In this document: one piece after another, positions 32,363 through 41,244 of the stretch
Position numbering within the stretch: position 1 is the stretch's first letter
Layout: each line of letters begins with the position of its first letter
Source of the DNA: Sphingosinicella sp963974575
GTDB taxonomy: Bacteria; Pseudomonadota; Alphaproteobacteria; Sphingomonadales; Sphingomonadaceae
Direction of reading: 5' to 3'
DNA length: 64,000 nucleotides
Assembly: GCF_963974575.1 (NCBI RefSeq)
Contig: NZ_CAXBBQ010000012.1
Location: forward strand, 1 to 64,000
Notes under the pieces: generated by a model
What the model saw: only the letters and a program-made list of their open reading frames with translations
Database searches by the model: none
What the model was told of the DNA's origin: nothing
Translations under genes and position numbers: made by a program

Positions 32363-35300
32363 GCGAAGGGTCTACGCCGTCTCCGCGTGCGGGGCCGCGC
32401 CAGCAGCAGGTACATGACCGGGGTGACAATGCGGCTGAGCAGCGTCGAGGAGATGAGGCCCCCAATGATGACCCATGCGAGCGGCGAATAAAGCGCCGAG
32501 CCGCCGAGTGCGAGCGGCATCAGGCCGCCGATCGCCGTGACTGATGTGAGCAGCACCGGCAGGAAGCGGATTTCACCCGCCTGCTCGATCGCTTCGCGAA
32601 GGCCGAGTCCGCGCGCGCGAAGCTGCGAGGTGAAATCGACGAGAAGGATCGAGTTCTTGATCTCGATGCCGATGAGCGCGACGAAGCCGATGATGCCCAT
32701 GTAGCTCATCGGATAGCCGGTGAGCAGCAGGGCGATGATGCCGCCGAACATGCCGAGCGGGATGACGCCCGCGACCACCGCAACCTCGCGGAAGCGGCCG
32801 AATTCGGCGACGAGCACGGCCATGATGCTGAACACGGCGAGGAGCAGGATGCTGCCGATGCCGTCGAAGCTCTGTGCGCTTGCCTCCGCCTCGCCGCCGA
32901 TGCCGAGCGCATAGCCTTGCGGCAGCGTGAGGCTCTGCAGACGCTCCACGACGTCCTTGTTGACGCGGGAGGTGAGATAGCCGGCCTGCGTCCACGCGGT
33001 GACGGTGATGTTGCGTTCGAGCTGGTAGCGATCGATGCGCGGCGGCACGCTCTTGAGATAGGGCCTAGCGACCTCCGCCAGCGGTATCGCGTTGCCGCTG
33101 CTGGTGGTGATGTAAACGGATTGCAGCGCGGAGACGGGCTGCCGCTCCTCCATCGGAAGCCTCACGACGACGGGATAGGTGTCTCCTTCGTCGTCGCGAA
33201 AGCTCGCAGCACGTTCCCCGGCAATGGCAAGACGCAGCGCCCGCCGCGGCTCGCCCGGCTGCACGCCGAGCAGCGCCGCCTTGTCCGCATCGAGACCAAG
33301 GTCGAGATCGACTCGGTCGACCGCAAGAGGATTGTCGATGTCACGCGTGCCGGGTGTGGTTCGGATGATCTTTGCGACCTCGCCCGCAATCATCTTCAGG
33401 ACGCTGTTGTCCGGCCCGCTGATGCGGATGGCGATCGGCGCATCGATCGGCGGGCCGTTTTCGAACATGCGAACCGTGATGCGGGCGTCGGGATCGGTGC
33501 TGAAGATACCGCGCAGCCGACCGAGCATCGCTTCGCTTTCGTCCGCGATCCATTCGTTCAGTACAACGAACACCGCACCCTTGCGCGATTCCTCGGTGAG
33601 CGAGCGCACGTTGTAATAGACTTGGGGATTGCCCGCCCCGCTGTTTTCCATGAGCGCGGCGATGTTGCCTTCCTTCGCGACTTCGGCGGCGACGCGGCGG
33701 ACGACCCGGTCGGTCTGGGCAACGCTCGTGCCTTCGGGGGTTTCGACCTCCACCATGAAATAGGGCGCATCCGATGCGGGAAAGAGCTGCCAGCCCGCCA
33801 CCGGGATAAGGCCAAGCGCGCCGATGCAGAGCGCCATCGAGATCGCGAGGGTGCGCTGCGGTTTTTCGAGCGCGTAGTGCAGCACGGGGCCGTAGAGCCG
33901 GTGGATACCGCGGGTGAGCGCCTTCAGGATCGCATTGCCTTCGGGATCATCGTCGCGGCGCAGAACGCGGCTGGCGAGAAAGGGGATGATCGTGAGCGAA
34001 ACGACGAGCGACGCCCCGACCGTGTAGATGACCGCAAGCGGCAGCGACCGCGTGAACTCGCCCGCCCCGCCGGGGAGGAACACCAGCGGCAGGAAGGCGA
34101 ACAGCAAAACGCCGGTGGAGCCGAACACGGCGGCGGTGATTTCCTTTGTGCCCGAAAGCGCGGCGGCGGTGCGCTCCGCGCCCATGCGCAGGTGGCGAGA
34201 GATGTTCTCCGTCACCACGATCGAGTCATCAACGATGAGCCCGAGCGCGAGGATGAAACCCGAGACGGAAAGCTGGTTCAGCGAAAAATTGAACACGTGC
34301 AGCAGCAGCACGCCGGTCGCGAGGCTGAGCGGTATCGAGATCATCACGATCAGCGAGGCGCGGGGCCCGAGCGGCAGCAGCGTGATGAGCACGAGGCCGA
34401 GCGCGATGCCGAAATCGCGCGCCAACGTATCAAGCCGGTTGCGGATATCGCGCGACTGATCGAAGCCGAGTTCGAGCTTGATGTCGGGTGGAAGCTGGTC
34501 GCGCGCCGCTGCGAGCGCCGTCTCGATCTCCTTGCGGATGCCGAGGACGTTGCCGTTCTCCTTCTGCATCGCAGTGACGAACACGGCGCGCTTGCCGTTG
34601 AACCGCGTGATGTGCGTGTGTTCGGCGGTGGACCAGTTTACCTCGGCGACGTCGCCGACACGCACCAGCGTTCCGTCTTCGGCACGGATCGGCACCGCAC
34701 GAATCTCGGCGAGGTCGCGATACGCCCCGCCGGCGTCGACGTTCAGGCGGTGCTCGCCCGAGTGGACGGCGCCCGCGGGCAGATCGACGCCGCCGCTCTG
34801 GAGCGCGGTGACGAGCGACGAGGGCGGAATCTTGAGCTCGGCGAGGCGACCGCCATCGATGGCGATGCGGACTTCCGGGTTCGGCAGGCCGTAAATCTCG
34901 GTGGAGCGGATGCCGTCGACGCGCGAGAGACGCTCGGAAAGGTCGGTCGCATACTTTTCCATACGCCGCCACGAGGCGGTTTCGCTGACGAGCGCGAGTT
35001 GGACGACGGCGGCGTCGCTGGTGCGGACCTTCAGATACTGGAGGCTGGCAAGGCCGGAAGGTAGACGGTCGCGGATGGCGCCGATCTCGCGCACGACCTC
35101 GTCGAAATGCTGTTCTGGATCGCCGCCCCATTCGAACTCCGCGGTGATGACCGAGGTGCCGTCCTTCGAGGTGGAATCGACGTCAACGATGCCGTCGAGG
35201 CCCTTGATCACCTCCTCGATCGGCTTTGCGACTGTTTCTTCCATATCCTGCGCATCGGCGCCCGGCTGCGAGGCGACGACGAGCACGACAGGGATCGGCA

Positions 35301-35418
35301 GGTGCGGATCAACGGCGCGCGGGATGTTGAGGAAGGCGTAGATGCCGAGCGCGGCAAGCAGTGTGAAGAGGACGAGCGTCAGCTGCCAGCGGCTGACGGC
35401 GAAGCCGGCGAGGTTCAT
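32344..35418 (-). CDS. RND family efflux transporter permease (AcrB-like)
   Basis: A 1024-residue inner-membrane proton-driven pump with 12 predicted helices and two large periplasmic loops. ALGLIVDDSIVVTENISRHL in TM4 carries the two proton-relay aspartates. Near the C-terminal half, GIIGFVALIGIEIKNSILLVDF is the mirrored TM10-11 region. It differs from the multidrug HAE1 core in detail and belongs to the broader hydrophobe/amphiphile exporters. It starts inside the stop of the adaptor gene (ATGA, 35415-35418), so both are coupled. No outer-membrane channel gene is adjacent, so a shared TolC is probable. Substrate unknown. Confidence 0.92.
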   Translation of the reverse strand: MNLAGFAVSRWQLTLVLFTLLAALGIYAFLNIPRAVDPHLPIPVVLVVASQPGADAQDMEETVAKPIEEVIKGLDGIVDVDSTSKDGTSVITAEFEWGGDPEQHFDEVVREIGAIRDRLPSGLASLQYLKVRTSDAAVVQLALVSETASWRRMEKYATDLSERLSRVDGIRSTEIYGLPNPEVRIAIDGGRLAELKIPPSSLVTALQSGGVDLPAGAVHSGEHRLNVDAGGAYRDLAEIRAVPIRAEDGTLVRVGDVAEVNWSTAEHTHITRFNGKRAVFVTAMQKENGNVLGIRKEIETALAAARDQLPPDIKLELGFDQSRDIRNRLDTLARDFGIALGLVLITLLPLGPRASLIVMISIPLSLATGVLLLHVFNFSLNQLSVSGFILALGLIVDDSIVVTENISRHLRMGAERTAAALSGTKEITAAVFGSTGVLLFAFLPLVFLPGGAGEFTRSLPLAVIYTVGASLVVSLTIIPFLASRVLRRDDDPEGNAILKALTRGIHRLYGPVLHYALEKPQRTLAISMALCIGALGLIPVAGWQLFPASDAPYFMVEVETPEGTSVAQTDRVVRRVAAEVAKEGNIAALMENSGAGNPQVYYNVRSLTEESRKGAVFVVLNEWIADESEAMLGRLRGIFSTDPDARITVRMFENGPPIDAPIAIRISGPDNSVLKMIAGEVAKIIRTTPGTRDIDNPLAVDRVDLDLGLDADKAALLGVQPGEPRRALRLAIAGERAASFRDDEGDTYPVVVRLPMEERQPVSALQSVYITTSSGNAIPLAEVARPYLKSVPPRIDRYQLERNITVTAWTQAGYLTSRVNKDVVERLQSLTLPQGYALGIGGEAEASAQSFDGIGSILLLAVFSIMAVLVAEFGRFREVAVVAGVIPLGMFGGIIALLLTGYPMSYMGIIGFVALIGIEIKNSILLVDFTSQLRARGLGLREAIEQAGEIRFLPVLLTSVTAIGGLMPLALGGSALYSPLAWVIIGGLISSTLLSRIVTPVMYLLLARPRTRRRRRPFAQLFSR

Positions 35419-36464
35419 GTGCCGGAGACGGTTGGGGTAACGCGGCTGCCGTCGGTAAGCTGGCTGATCCCGGTGACGGCGATACGTTCCCCAGCCTTGA
35501 GCCCAGCGAGAACGGCGACGCCACGGTCATTCATGGCGCCGGTGACGATGCGGCGAGGCTTCACGCGCTTGCCGCTCTCATCAAGCACATAGACGAAGGC
35601 CTCCCCGGCGCGTGCCGCGAACACCGCGCTGCTCGGCACGAGCATCGTTTCCGGGCCGCCGCCGCGCATGGAGAGCGTCGCATGGCCGATCTGGCCTGAC
35701 CTCAGCGCCGGATCGGGCGGGAGTGCGAGTTCGACCGCGAAGGTTCCGGTGCGCTCGTCGGCGCGGCCGGCAACCTCAATGATGCGTGCGGCACGGGGGG
35801 CGGGGCCGAGTGCCACGATATCGATAGGAACGCTGCCGGTGCGGATGATACCTGCGGCCTGCACATCGGTGATGGGGACGCGTAGCACGAAGCCGTCGCG
35901 ATTATCGCCGAAGCTGATGACCGGCGTTCCGGCATTTACGACCTGGTTCACCTCAGCGAAGCGCCGGAGGATATGGCCGTCCGCAGGCGCCGTGATGCGG
36001 GCGGTGCTGGCAGCGAACTGGGCGGATGTGGTTGCGGCCGCCGCCGCGCGGTAGGCGGCTTCGGCGGTGTCGAGCCGCGCACGTGTGACCCAGCCTTTCG
36101 CGAAAAGATCGCGCGCACGGGCGAGATCGGCCTGAGCGCGGGTGCGTTCGGCGGCGGCGGCGGCGAGATCTGCACCGACGGTGGTCGTGTCGAGCGCAGC
36201 GAGCAGCTGGCCCTTCCGCACGCGGTCACCTTCCTCCACCGCGATAGCGGCGATGCGGCCCGGTGTCGTGAAGCCCAGATCGATTTCGCGGCGCAGCCTT
36301 ACGGTTCCGACCGCGCGGAAGGTGTCGGCGCTCTCCACGGGGCGAGCTTCGGCCACGCGGACCGGCACTGGCGCGGCTTCGGAGGGCTTTGCCGCCTCAT
36401 CGCCCGCCGAACAAGCGGCGAGGGCAATGAAGAGGGCCGCTGCGAAGGGCCGAACGGAGTTCAT
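35415..36464 (-). CDS. RND efflux periplasmic adaptor (membrane fusion lipoprotein)
   Basis: A 349-residue adaptor linking the RND pump to an outer-membrane channel. The N-terminus ends in LAAC (Cys18), a lipobox. RREIDLGFTTPGRIAAIAVEEGDRVRKGQLLAALD is the first half of the barrel-sandwich (lipoyl-like) domain, followed by a short alpha-hairpin (about residues 95-150) and ITAPADGHILRRFAEVNQVV as the second half. Beta-barrel and membrane-proximal domains follow. The gene begins a two-gene operon with the pump. Confidence 0.92.
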   Translation of the reverse strand: MNSVRPFAAALFIALAACSAGDEAAKPSEAAPVPVRVAEARPVESADTFRAVGTVRLRREIDLGFTTPGRIAAIAVEEGDRVRKGQLLAALDTTTVGADLAAAAAERTRAQADLARARDLFAKGWVTRARLDTAEAAYRAAAAATTSAQFAASTARITAPADGHILRRFAEVNQVVNAGTPVISFGDNRDGFVLRVPITDVQAAGIIRTGSVPIDIVALGPAPRAARIIEVAGRADERTGTFAVELALPPDPALRSGQIGHATLSMRGGGPETMLVPSSAVFAARAGEAFVYVLDESGKRVKPRRIVTGAMNDRGVAVLAGLKAGERIAVTGISQLTDGSRVTPTVSGT

Positions 36465-36587
36465 AGCGGCGGATCCACTTCCGAGTCGTGCTCAGACGCA
36501 TACTGGACGGGTGATTCTAAGGGAAGATAGCGTCTAAAAATCTTAAACGATACGCTTGCGTGTCAATGTGTTGCGGAAGGCTGCTTG

Positions 36588-38258
36588 CTAGCGCGCAGCG
36601 CTTGGCGGTTCGGCCAGCGTATCGGGGACGAGTTCAACGCTTCGGAGCGCGCTGCGGCCGTATTCGTCCTCGGCCGCGTTCTGGATGGTACCTGAGGTGG
36701 TGCTGCGCGAGGCGACCTTGATGCCGCGTTCCCCGAGAGCGGCGGCAACAGCGGCGGCGCGGTCCTCGGCGAGCTTGTCGCGCGCGTCGCTGCTGTCGGC
36801 CTCACCGCTCGCAACGCGGCCGTTGACGAGCACCGTGGTGATCCCCCAGCGCCTCAGCGCCCACGCGGCATCGACCACGGAGTCCCTGCCCTTCGGCGAA
36901 AGCGCAGCAGAATCTTCGTCGAACGGTATGAGCGGGAGTTGGCCGACCGGCGGGATCACCATTACCGTCCAGCCCGGATGACGGATGGCGACGCGCGTTT
37001 CGAGCGCGCGCCAGGCGGGCAGGCGGATGCCGGGCATCGCTTCGGCTGTCATCGATGCGAAGCGGCGGGCGAGGTCGACGTTGACGGCCGATGGCGACTG
37101 CGCTCCGAGAATCGCGAGTTCGGCGGCGACCTGCTGCGCATCGGCCTCGGTCGCCTTGCGCAGCGATTCGCCTTGCGCGCGCTTCGCAGCTTCCAGTTCG
37201 CGCTGCTCGCGCTCCTTCAGGGTCGCGTCACTATCGACGAGGACTTGGGCGAGGTTGATCGCAATGGGCTCTTCGAGACGTGCGCGCAGGCGTGCGCTGA
37301 TCTGCTGATCGGCATCATAGCGACGCTTCGGCGTCTGCACCGTAGCGCGGGCGACGATCGGTTCGGCGGAAAAATCCATTTCGAGCTGCGATATGCGCGA
37401 GTCCGGGCCGAAATAGGCCGAGATGGCTTCGCGCGTAAGACGGCTCGCGAGCGCTTCCCATGCGATCTGGTGCAGCGAGAGCAGCAGCGGCACGGACAGT
37501 ACGGCGAAAATCCCCAGGATGCCGATGGTCTGGATGCGCGTGGAGCGGTCCGACATCGCGGTGCCGAAGCCGTACATCTTGGCCATCACCGCAGCGCTCA
37601 GCGCGATGGCGAGCAGATTGGTCATGAACAGGCCGAGCGCACCGAAGAACACGAGGCCGTTCAGCGTCGCAAGGCCGTAGCCGACAACGGCGAGCGGCGG
37701 CATAAGGGCTGTGGCGATGGCGACGCCGACGATCGTTTCGCCGCGTCCGCGGATGACGGCATAGGCCCCCGCGAGTGCCGAGAAGATCGCGACCAGAAGA
37801 TCGAAGAAGTTCGGTCGCGTCCGCGCAAGGATTTCGGGCGTGACCGCCTGCAGCGGCGACAGGTAGACGACGAGGGCGCAGAAGCCGACCGCCGCAGCGA
37901 CACCGATTCCCAGGGTCGTCAGCGCGAGCCTCGCTTCGGCGAGGTTGAAGCGCGCAAGGCTGAAGCCGAGCGCCATGATCGGGCCCATGAGCGGCGAGAT
38001 CAGCATTGCGCCGATCACCACCGCAGGCGACGAAAGCAGCAGGCCGAGCACGGCAATGCCTGCCGACATGATGAGCATGAAGCCGAAGCGCGCGGACCAG
38101 TGCGCCTCGCCATCCAGCTTCGCGGCGACCTCCATATGATTGACGGAGCGCACCACCCAACGCCGCCAATAGGCGCGCTGGCGGCGCCACAACGTCGAAG
38201 CCTGATGAAGCGTGGTATCGATGCGGGCCTTCAGCCCTTTTCGCGTCGTGCTATCCAA
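36588..38258 (-). CDS. DUF389 membrane protein fused to an OmpA-like domain
   Basis: A 556-residue protein. Residues 55-290 are a DUF389 domain with about six membrane helices; VIGAMLISPLMGPIMALGFSLA and IATALMPPLAVVGYGLA are the conserved repeats. A coiled or charged segment (310-400) follows. The C-terminus (about 455-545) looks OmpA-like: IPFDEDSAALSPKGRDSVVDAAWALRRW then RDKLAEDRAAAVAAALGERGI. The start is TTG 38258, overlapping the SLC13 gene stop by 8 bp; an internal ATG at residue 42 is an alternative. Last gene of a three-gene operon. Function unknown; an OmpA domain suggests contact with peptidoglycan if the C-terminus is periplasmic. Confidence 0.82.
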   Translation of the reverse strand: MDSTTRKGLKARIDTTLHQASTLWRRQRAYWRRWVVRSVNHMEVAAKLDGEAHWSARFGFMLIMSAGIAVLGLLLSSPAVVIGAMLISPLMGPIMALGFSLARFNLAEARLALTTLGIGVAAAVGFCALVVYLSPLQAVTPEILARTRPNFFDLLVAIFSALAGAYAVIRGRGETIVGVAIATALMPPLAVVGYGLATLNGLVFFGALGLFMTNLLAIALSAAVMAKMYGFGTAMSDRSTRIQTIGILGIFAVLSVPLLLSLHQIAWEALASRLTREAISAYFGPDSRISQLEMDFSAEPIVARATVQTPKRRYDADQQISARLRARLEEPIAINLAQVLVDSDATLKEREQRELEAAKRAQGESLRKATEADAQQVAAELAILGAQSPSAVNVDLARRFASMTAEAMPGIRLPAWRALETRVAIRHPGWTVMVIPPVGQLPLIPFDEDSAALSPKGRDSVVDAAWALRRWGITTVLVNGRVASGEADSSDARDKLAEDRAAAVAAALGERGIKVASRSTTSGTIQNAAEDEYGRSALRSVELVPDTLAEPPSAAR

Positions 38259-39969
38259 ATCCTCTACTCAACAGCCAGGCCGCGACCCCGATGACGATGA
38301 CCGAAACGCCCACCCCCATCCGTGCATAATCAGAGAACCGATACCCTCCCGGCCCCATGACGAGCAAGTTGTTCTGGTGTCCGATGGGTGTGAGGAAGTC
38401 CGAGGATGCGCCGATCAGCACCATGATGAGGCCCGCATCGGGCGAGAAATCCATGTATTCGGACATCTGGATCGCAAGCGGCCCCATGATGATTGCCGTC
38501 GCCACGTTGTTGAGCAGCGCGGAGAGGAGAAGCGTCGCGGCACCGATCGCCGCGAACGTGGCGAACACGCTGGCGTTGCCGAGCTGGGCGCTCAGCCATT
38601 CCGAAAGGATGTTCACCGCTCCGGTCGATTCAAGGCTCTGGCCGACCGGTATCATCGCCGCGAGCATGATGACGACCGGCCAGTCAATCGACCGGTACAC
38701 TTCCGAAGTCGGAATAAGGCGAGTCGCCGCCAGTATCGCGGCCGCGGCGAAGAATGCGATCGCGGGCGACAGGTCAAACGCCACGATGCCCACGATGGCG
38801 GCCGTGAATATGGCAACGATCGCGGCGGCGCGGCTCGGCTCGACGGGTGGTGTATCGAGACGCCCGATTTCCAGAAGGCGGGCGTTTGCAATGAACGCAC
38901 CGAGCTGGTCGGCGGGGCCGTGAATGAACAATTGGTCGCCGGGTTGAATCTCCATTTCCGACAGCGGCAACCGCTCGTGCGCGGCGCGCGGGCCCGCCCC
39001 GACGACGCGGAGTTGCTGGCCGCTCCGCCATGTGACGGCCTCGTACCGCTGCCCGATCAGGAAGGAGCCATGCGCAACCGCGGCACGCACCGTTGTCGCA
39101 TCCGGTGCGGGATTGCGGGCGACGGTTGGATAGGTGCCGGTCGCATCGGATAGCTCCCACGGATCCTTGCGGCTGAGCACGAGCACGCGGCGCCTGTCGC
39201 CGCCGATTGCCTGCGAATAGTTTTCGAAGCTCGCGAGGAGACGGCTGCCCGCCTTGCGTAGCGCTGAGCGGAGTTCCGCCTCGTCGGTCTCGGAAGGGAC
39301 ATCGAGTTCGAAGATGCGCCAGGGGTTGGCGAACGCGCGGACAGGCGCGCGTGCATCGGGCAGCAGTCGCCAGCCGATCACCGCCATGTAGAGAAGCCCA
39401 GCGGCGGCCACACAGCTTGCCACCGGTGTCATCTGGAAGAAGCTGAACGGCTCTCCCAGCGAATTTTGCCGGATCGACGACAGAATGAGGTTCGCGGGCG
39501 TACCGATCAATGTCGTCATGCCGCCGAGGATGGTCGCGAACGCCAGCGGCATCAGCGCCGCGGAGGGAGAGCGTCGCGAATCGATGGCGACCTGCGTGGC
39601 GATCGGCATCGTGATGACGAGCGCGGCGATGTTGTTCATGAATGCAGAGAGGACCGCGCCGACCACCATCACGATGATGAGCCTGATAGGGAACGGCGCC
39701 CGCTCGGGAATCACCCGGCGCGTGAACGCAGCCGCGATGCCGCTGATCTCGACCGCGCGCCCGACGACGAGCACTGCGGCAACCGCGATCACCGCGGGGT
39801 CGGAGAAGCCGGCCAGCGCTTCCTTCGGGCTGACAACGCCAACCACCAGCGCCGCGAGCAGCGCGATAACGGCGACGAGATCGTGCCGAACCTTCTCGCT
39901 GATGAAAAGCACCAGCGTGAGCGCCAGGATCGTCGAGCTGACGATTGCGGGGTCGAAGGGCAGGTTCAA
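38251..39969 (-). CDS. SLC13/DASS family permease with central TrkA-C-like domain
   Basis: A 572-residue transporter. Two sets of membrane helices (about residues 5-190 and 380-572) flank a cytosolic region containing a TrkA-C (RCK_C)-type segment near 310-360 (FLIGQRYEAV...GDQLFIHG). TTLIGTPANLILSS and SDFLTPIGHQNNLLVMGPGGY are the conserved SNT-like repeats of this superfamily. Substrates in relatives include dicarboxylates, sulfate or phosphate. No ATG precedes the first helix; the best start is TTG 39969, which overlaps the stop of the ATPase gene as TTGA, a coupling arrangement. Confidence 0.85.
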   Translation of the reverse strand: MNLPFDPAIVSSTILALTLVLFISEKVRHDLVAVIALLAALVVGVVSPKEALAGFSDPAVIAVAAVLVVGRAVEISGIAAAFTRRVIPERAPFPIRLIIVMVVGAVLSAFMNNIAALVITMPIATQVAIDSRRSPSAALMPLAFATILGGMTTLIGTPANLILSSIRQNSLGEPFSFFQMTPVASCVAAAGLLYMAVIGWRLLPDARAPVRAFANPWRIFELDVPSETDEAELRSALRKAGSRLLASFENYSQAIGGDRRRVLVLSRKDPWELSDATGTYPTVARNPAPDATTVRAAVAHGSFLIGQRYEAVTWRSGQQLRVVGAGPRAAHERLPLSEMEIQPGDQLFIHGPADQLGAFIANARLLEIGRLDTPPVEPSRAAAIVAIFTAAIVGIVAFDLSPAIAFFAAAAILAATRLIPTSEVYRSIDWPVVIMLAAMIPVGQSLESTGAVNILSEWLSAQLGNASVFATFAAIGAATLLLSALLNNVATAIIMGPLAIQMSEYMDFSPDAGLIMVLIGASSDFLTPIGHQNNLLVMGPGGYRFSDYARMGVGVSVIVIGVAAWLLSRGFG

Positions 39970-40808
39970 GAGAGGCGAACGCCGGCAGCGCCGGCGACCT
40001 CCTGCACATATTGCCACGCGACGCGGCCCGAGCGCCCGCCACGCCCGGTCGCCCATGTGACGGCAGCCCGGGGATCGATATCCAGCCCGTAGGCACGACC
40101 GTAGGCCTCAACCATCGCCAGATAGGTGTTCTGGTCACAGGCGTGGAAGCCGAGCGACAGGCCGAAGCGGTCGGCGAGTGCGAGACGGTCGTCGAGCACG
40201 TCGCGGGCGTTGATGCTGTTCGCAAGCTCGTTCTCGCGCATTTCGCGCGGCACGATATGACGGCGGTTCGAGGTGACGTAGAAGCGGCAATTGTCCGGCC
40301 GTGCCTCGATGCCGCCTTCGAGAACGGAGCGCAGACGCCGGTACTGGCGTTCGTCCGTATCGAAGCTGAGGTCATCGCAGAACAGCACGAACGCGCCGTC
40401 GCGCTTCGCGAGACGTCGCAGTAGCAGCGAAACGTCGGCGATGTCGTCGCGCTCGATCTCGACGAGGGCGATCGCCTCGCCTGCCGCCTGCAGGTGCGCG
40501 ACCGCCGACTTCACAAGGCTGGACTTGCCCATGCCGCGCGAACCCCACAGCAGGATGTCGTGGGCGGGCAGGCGTTTGGCCAGCCGCTCGGTGTTGCGGA
40601 GCAGCGCTTCGCGCTGCGCATTGATCCCCACGTAGCGGTCCAGCGGCTGCGCGCTGAGCGTCGCGACTGGCCGCAGCGTGCCATGATCCCAGGCGTAAGC
40701 CGGGGCATCGGGCAGCGCCTCGCTGGCAGCCGGCGCGGGCGCAAGCCGTTCCAGCGCGTCTGCGATGCGCGCAAAAAGGCTGATTTCAGGAGATTCGGGC
40801 GTTTTCAT
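39966..40808 (-). CDS. DUF815 family AAA-type ATPase
   Basis: A 280-residue P-loop ATPase. Walker A reads LLWGSRGMGKSSLVKS (about residues 88-103), Walker B VLFCDDLSFD, and FYVTSNRRHIVPREM provides a sensor-like Asn. These match DUF815 proteins, usually encoded beside essential genes and of unknown role. ATG 40808 is chosen; an ATG at 40826 is possible. It is the first gene of a minus-strand operon with the SLC13 and DUF389 genes and is divergent from yajC. Confidence 0.88.
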   Translation of the reverse strand: MKTPESPEISLFARIADALERLAPAPAASEALPDAPAYAWDHGTLRPVATLSAQPLDRYVGINAQREALLRNTERLAKRLPAHDILLWGSRGMGKSSLVKSAVAHLQAAGEAIALVEIERDDIADVSLLLRRLAKRDGAFVLFCDDLSFDTDERQYRRLRSVLEGGIEARPDNCRFYVTSNRRHIVPREMRENELANSINARDVLDDRLALADRFGLSLGFHACDQNTYLAMVEAYGRAYGLDIDPRAAVTWATGRGGRSGRVAWQYVQEVAGAAGVRLS

Positions 40809-40880
40809 TGCGTCTCGCTCTTGCATTTGTATAGTCGCGCGCCAAATCGCAGCCACACGCTTTCGAAAGCAAGGGTCTCA

Positions 40881-41228
40881 ATGCTCATTTCTCCAGCCTA
40901 TGCGCAAGCCGCGGGGGCAGCGCCGGGAGGCGGCGCGGCTTTCCTGAACGCCATCATGCCGTTCCTCCTCATCATCCCCATCTTCTACTTCCTGCTGATC
41001 CGTCCGCAACAGCGGCGATTGAAGCAGCACCGCGAGATGATCGCTGCGGTGAAGAAGGGCGACACGGTGGTGACGGCCGGCGGCCTGATCGGCAAAGTCG
41101 CGAAGGTGACCGACGACGAGGTCGAGGTTGAGCTTGCGGCTGCCACGAAGGTCCGCGTCGTGAAGTCGACGCTCTCCGAGGTTCGCGCCGTCGGCACTGG
41201 CAAACCCGCCAACGACACGGCCGCCTGA
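40881..41228 (+). CDS. yajC: Preprotein translocase subunit YajC
   Basis: A 115-residue single-helix membrane protein accessory to SecDF. The helix LNAIMPFLLIIPIFYFLLIRPQQRRLKQH is followed by the cytosolic domain with MIAAVKKGDTVVTAGGLIGKV. An N-terminal MLISPAYAQA precedes the helix. ATG 40881 is the only start consistent with the family; the longer frame lies in the divergent ATPase. First gene of yajC-secD-secF-Mth938. Confidence 0.95.
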   Translation: MLISPAYAQAAGAAPGGGAAFLNAIMPFLLIIPIFYFLLIRPQQRRLKQHREMIAAVKKGDTVVTAGGLIGKVAKVTDDEVEVELAAATKVRVVKSTLSEVRAVGTGKPANDTAA

Positions 41229-41244
41229 AGGTTGAACCTGCGCC

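Noticed and set aside
32917..35064. 715-codon open frame opposite the RND pump
   Set aside because: Antisense shadow of a clear membrane protein gene; no signal, motif or ribosome binding site of its own.
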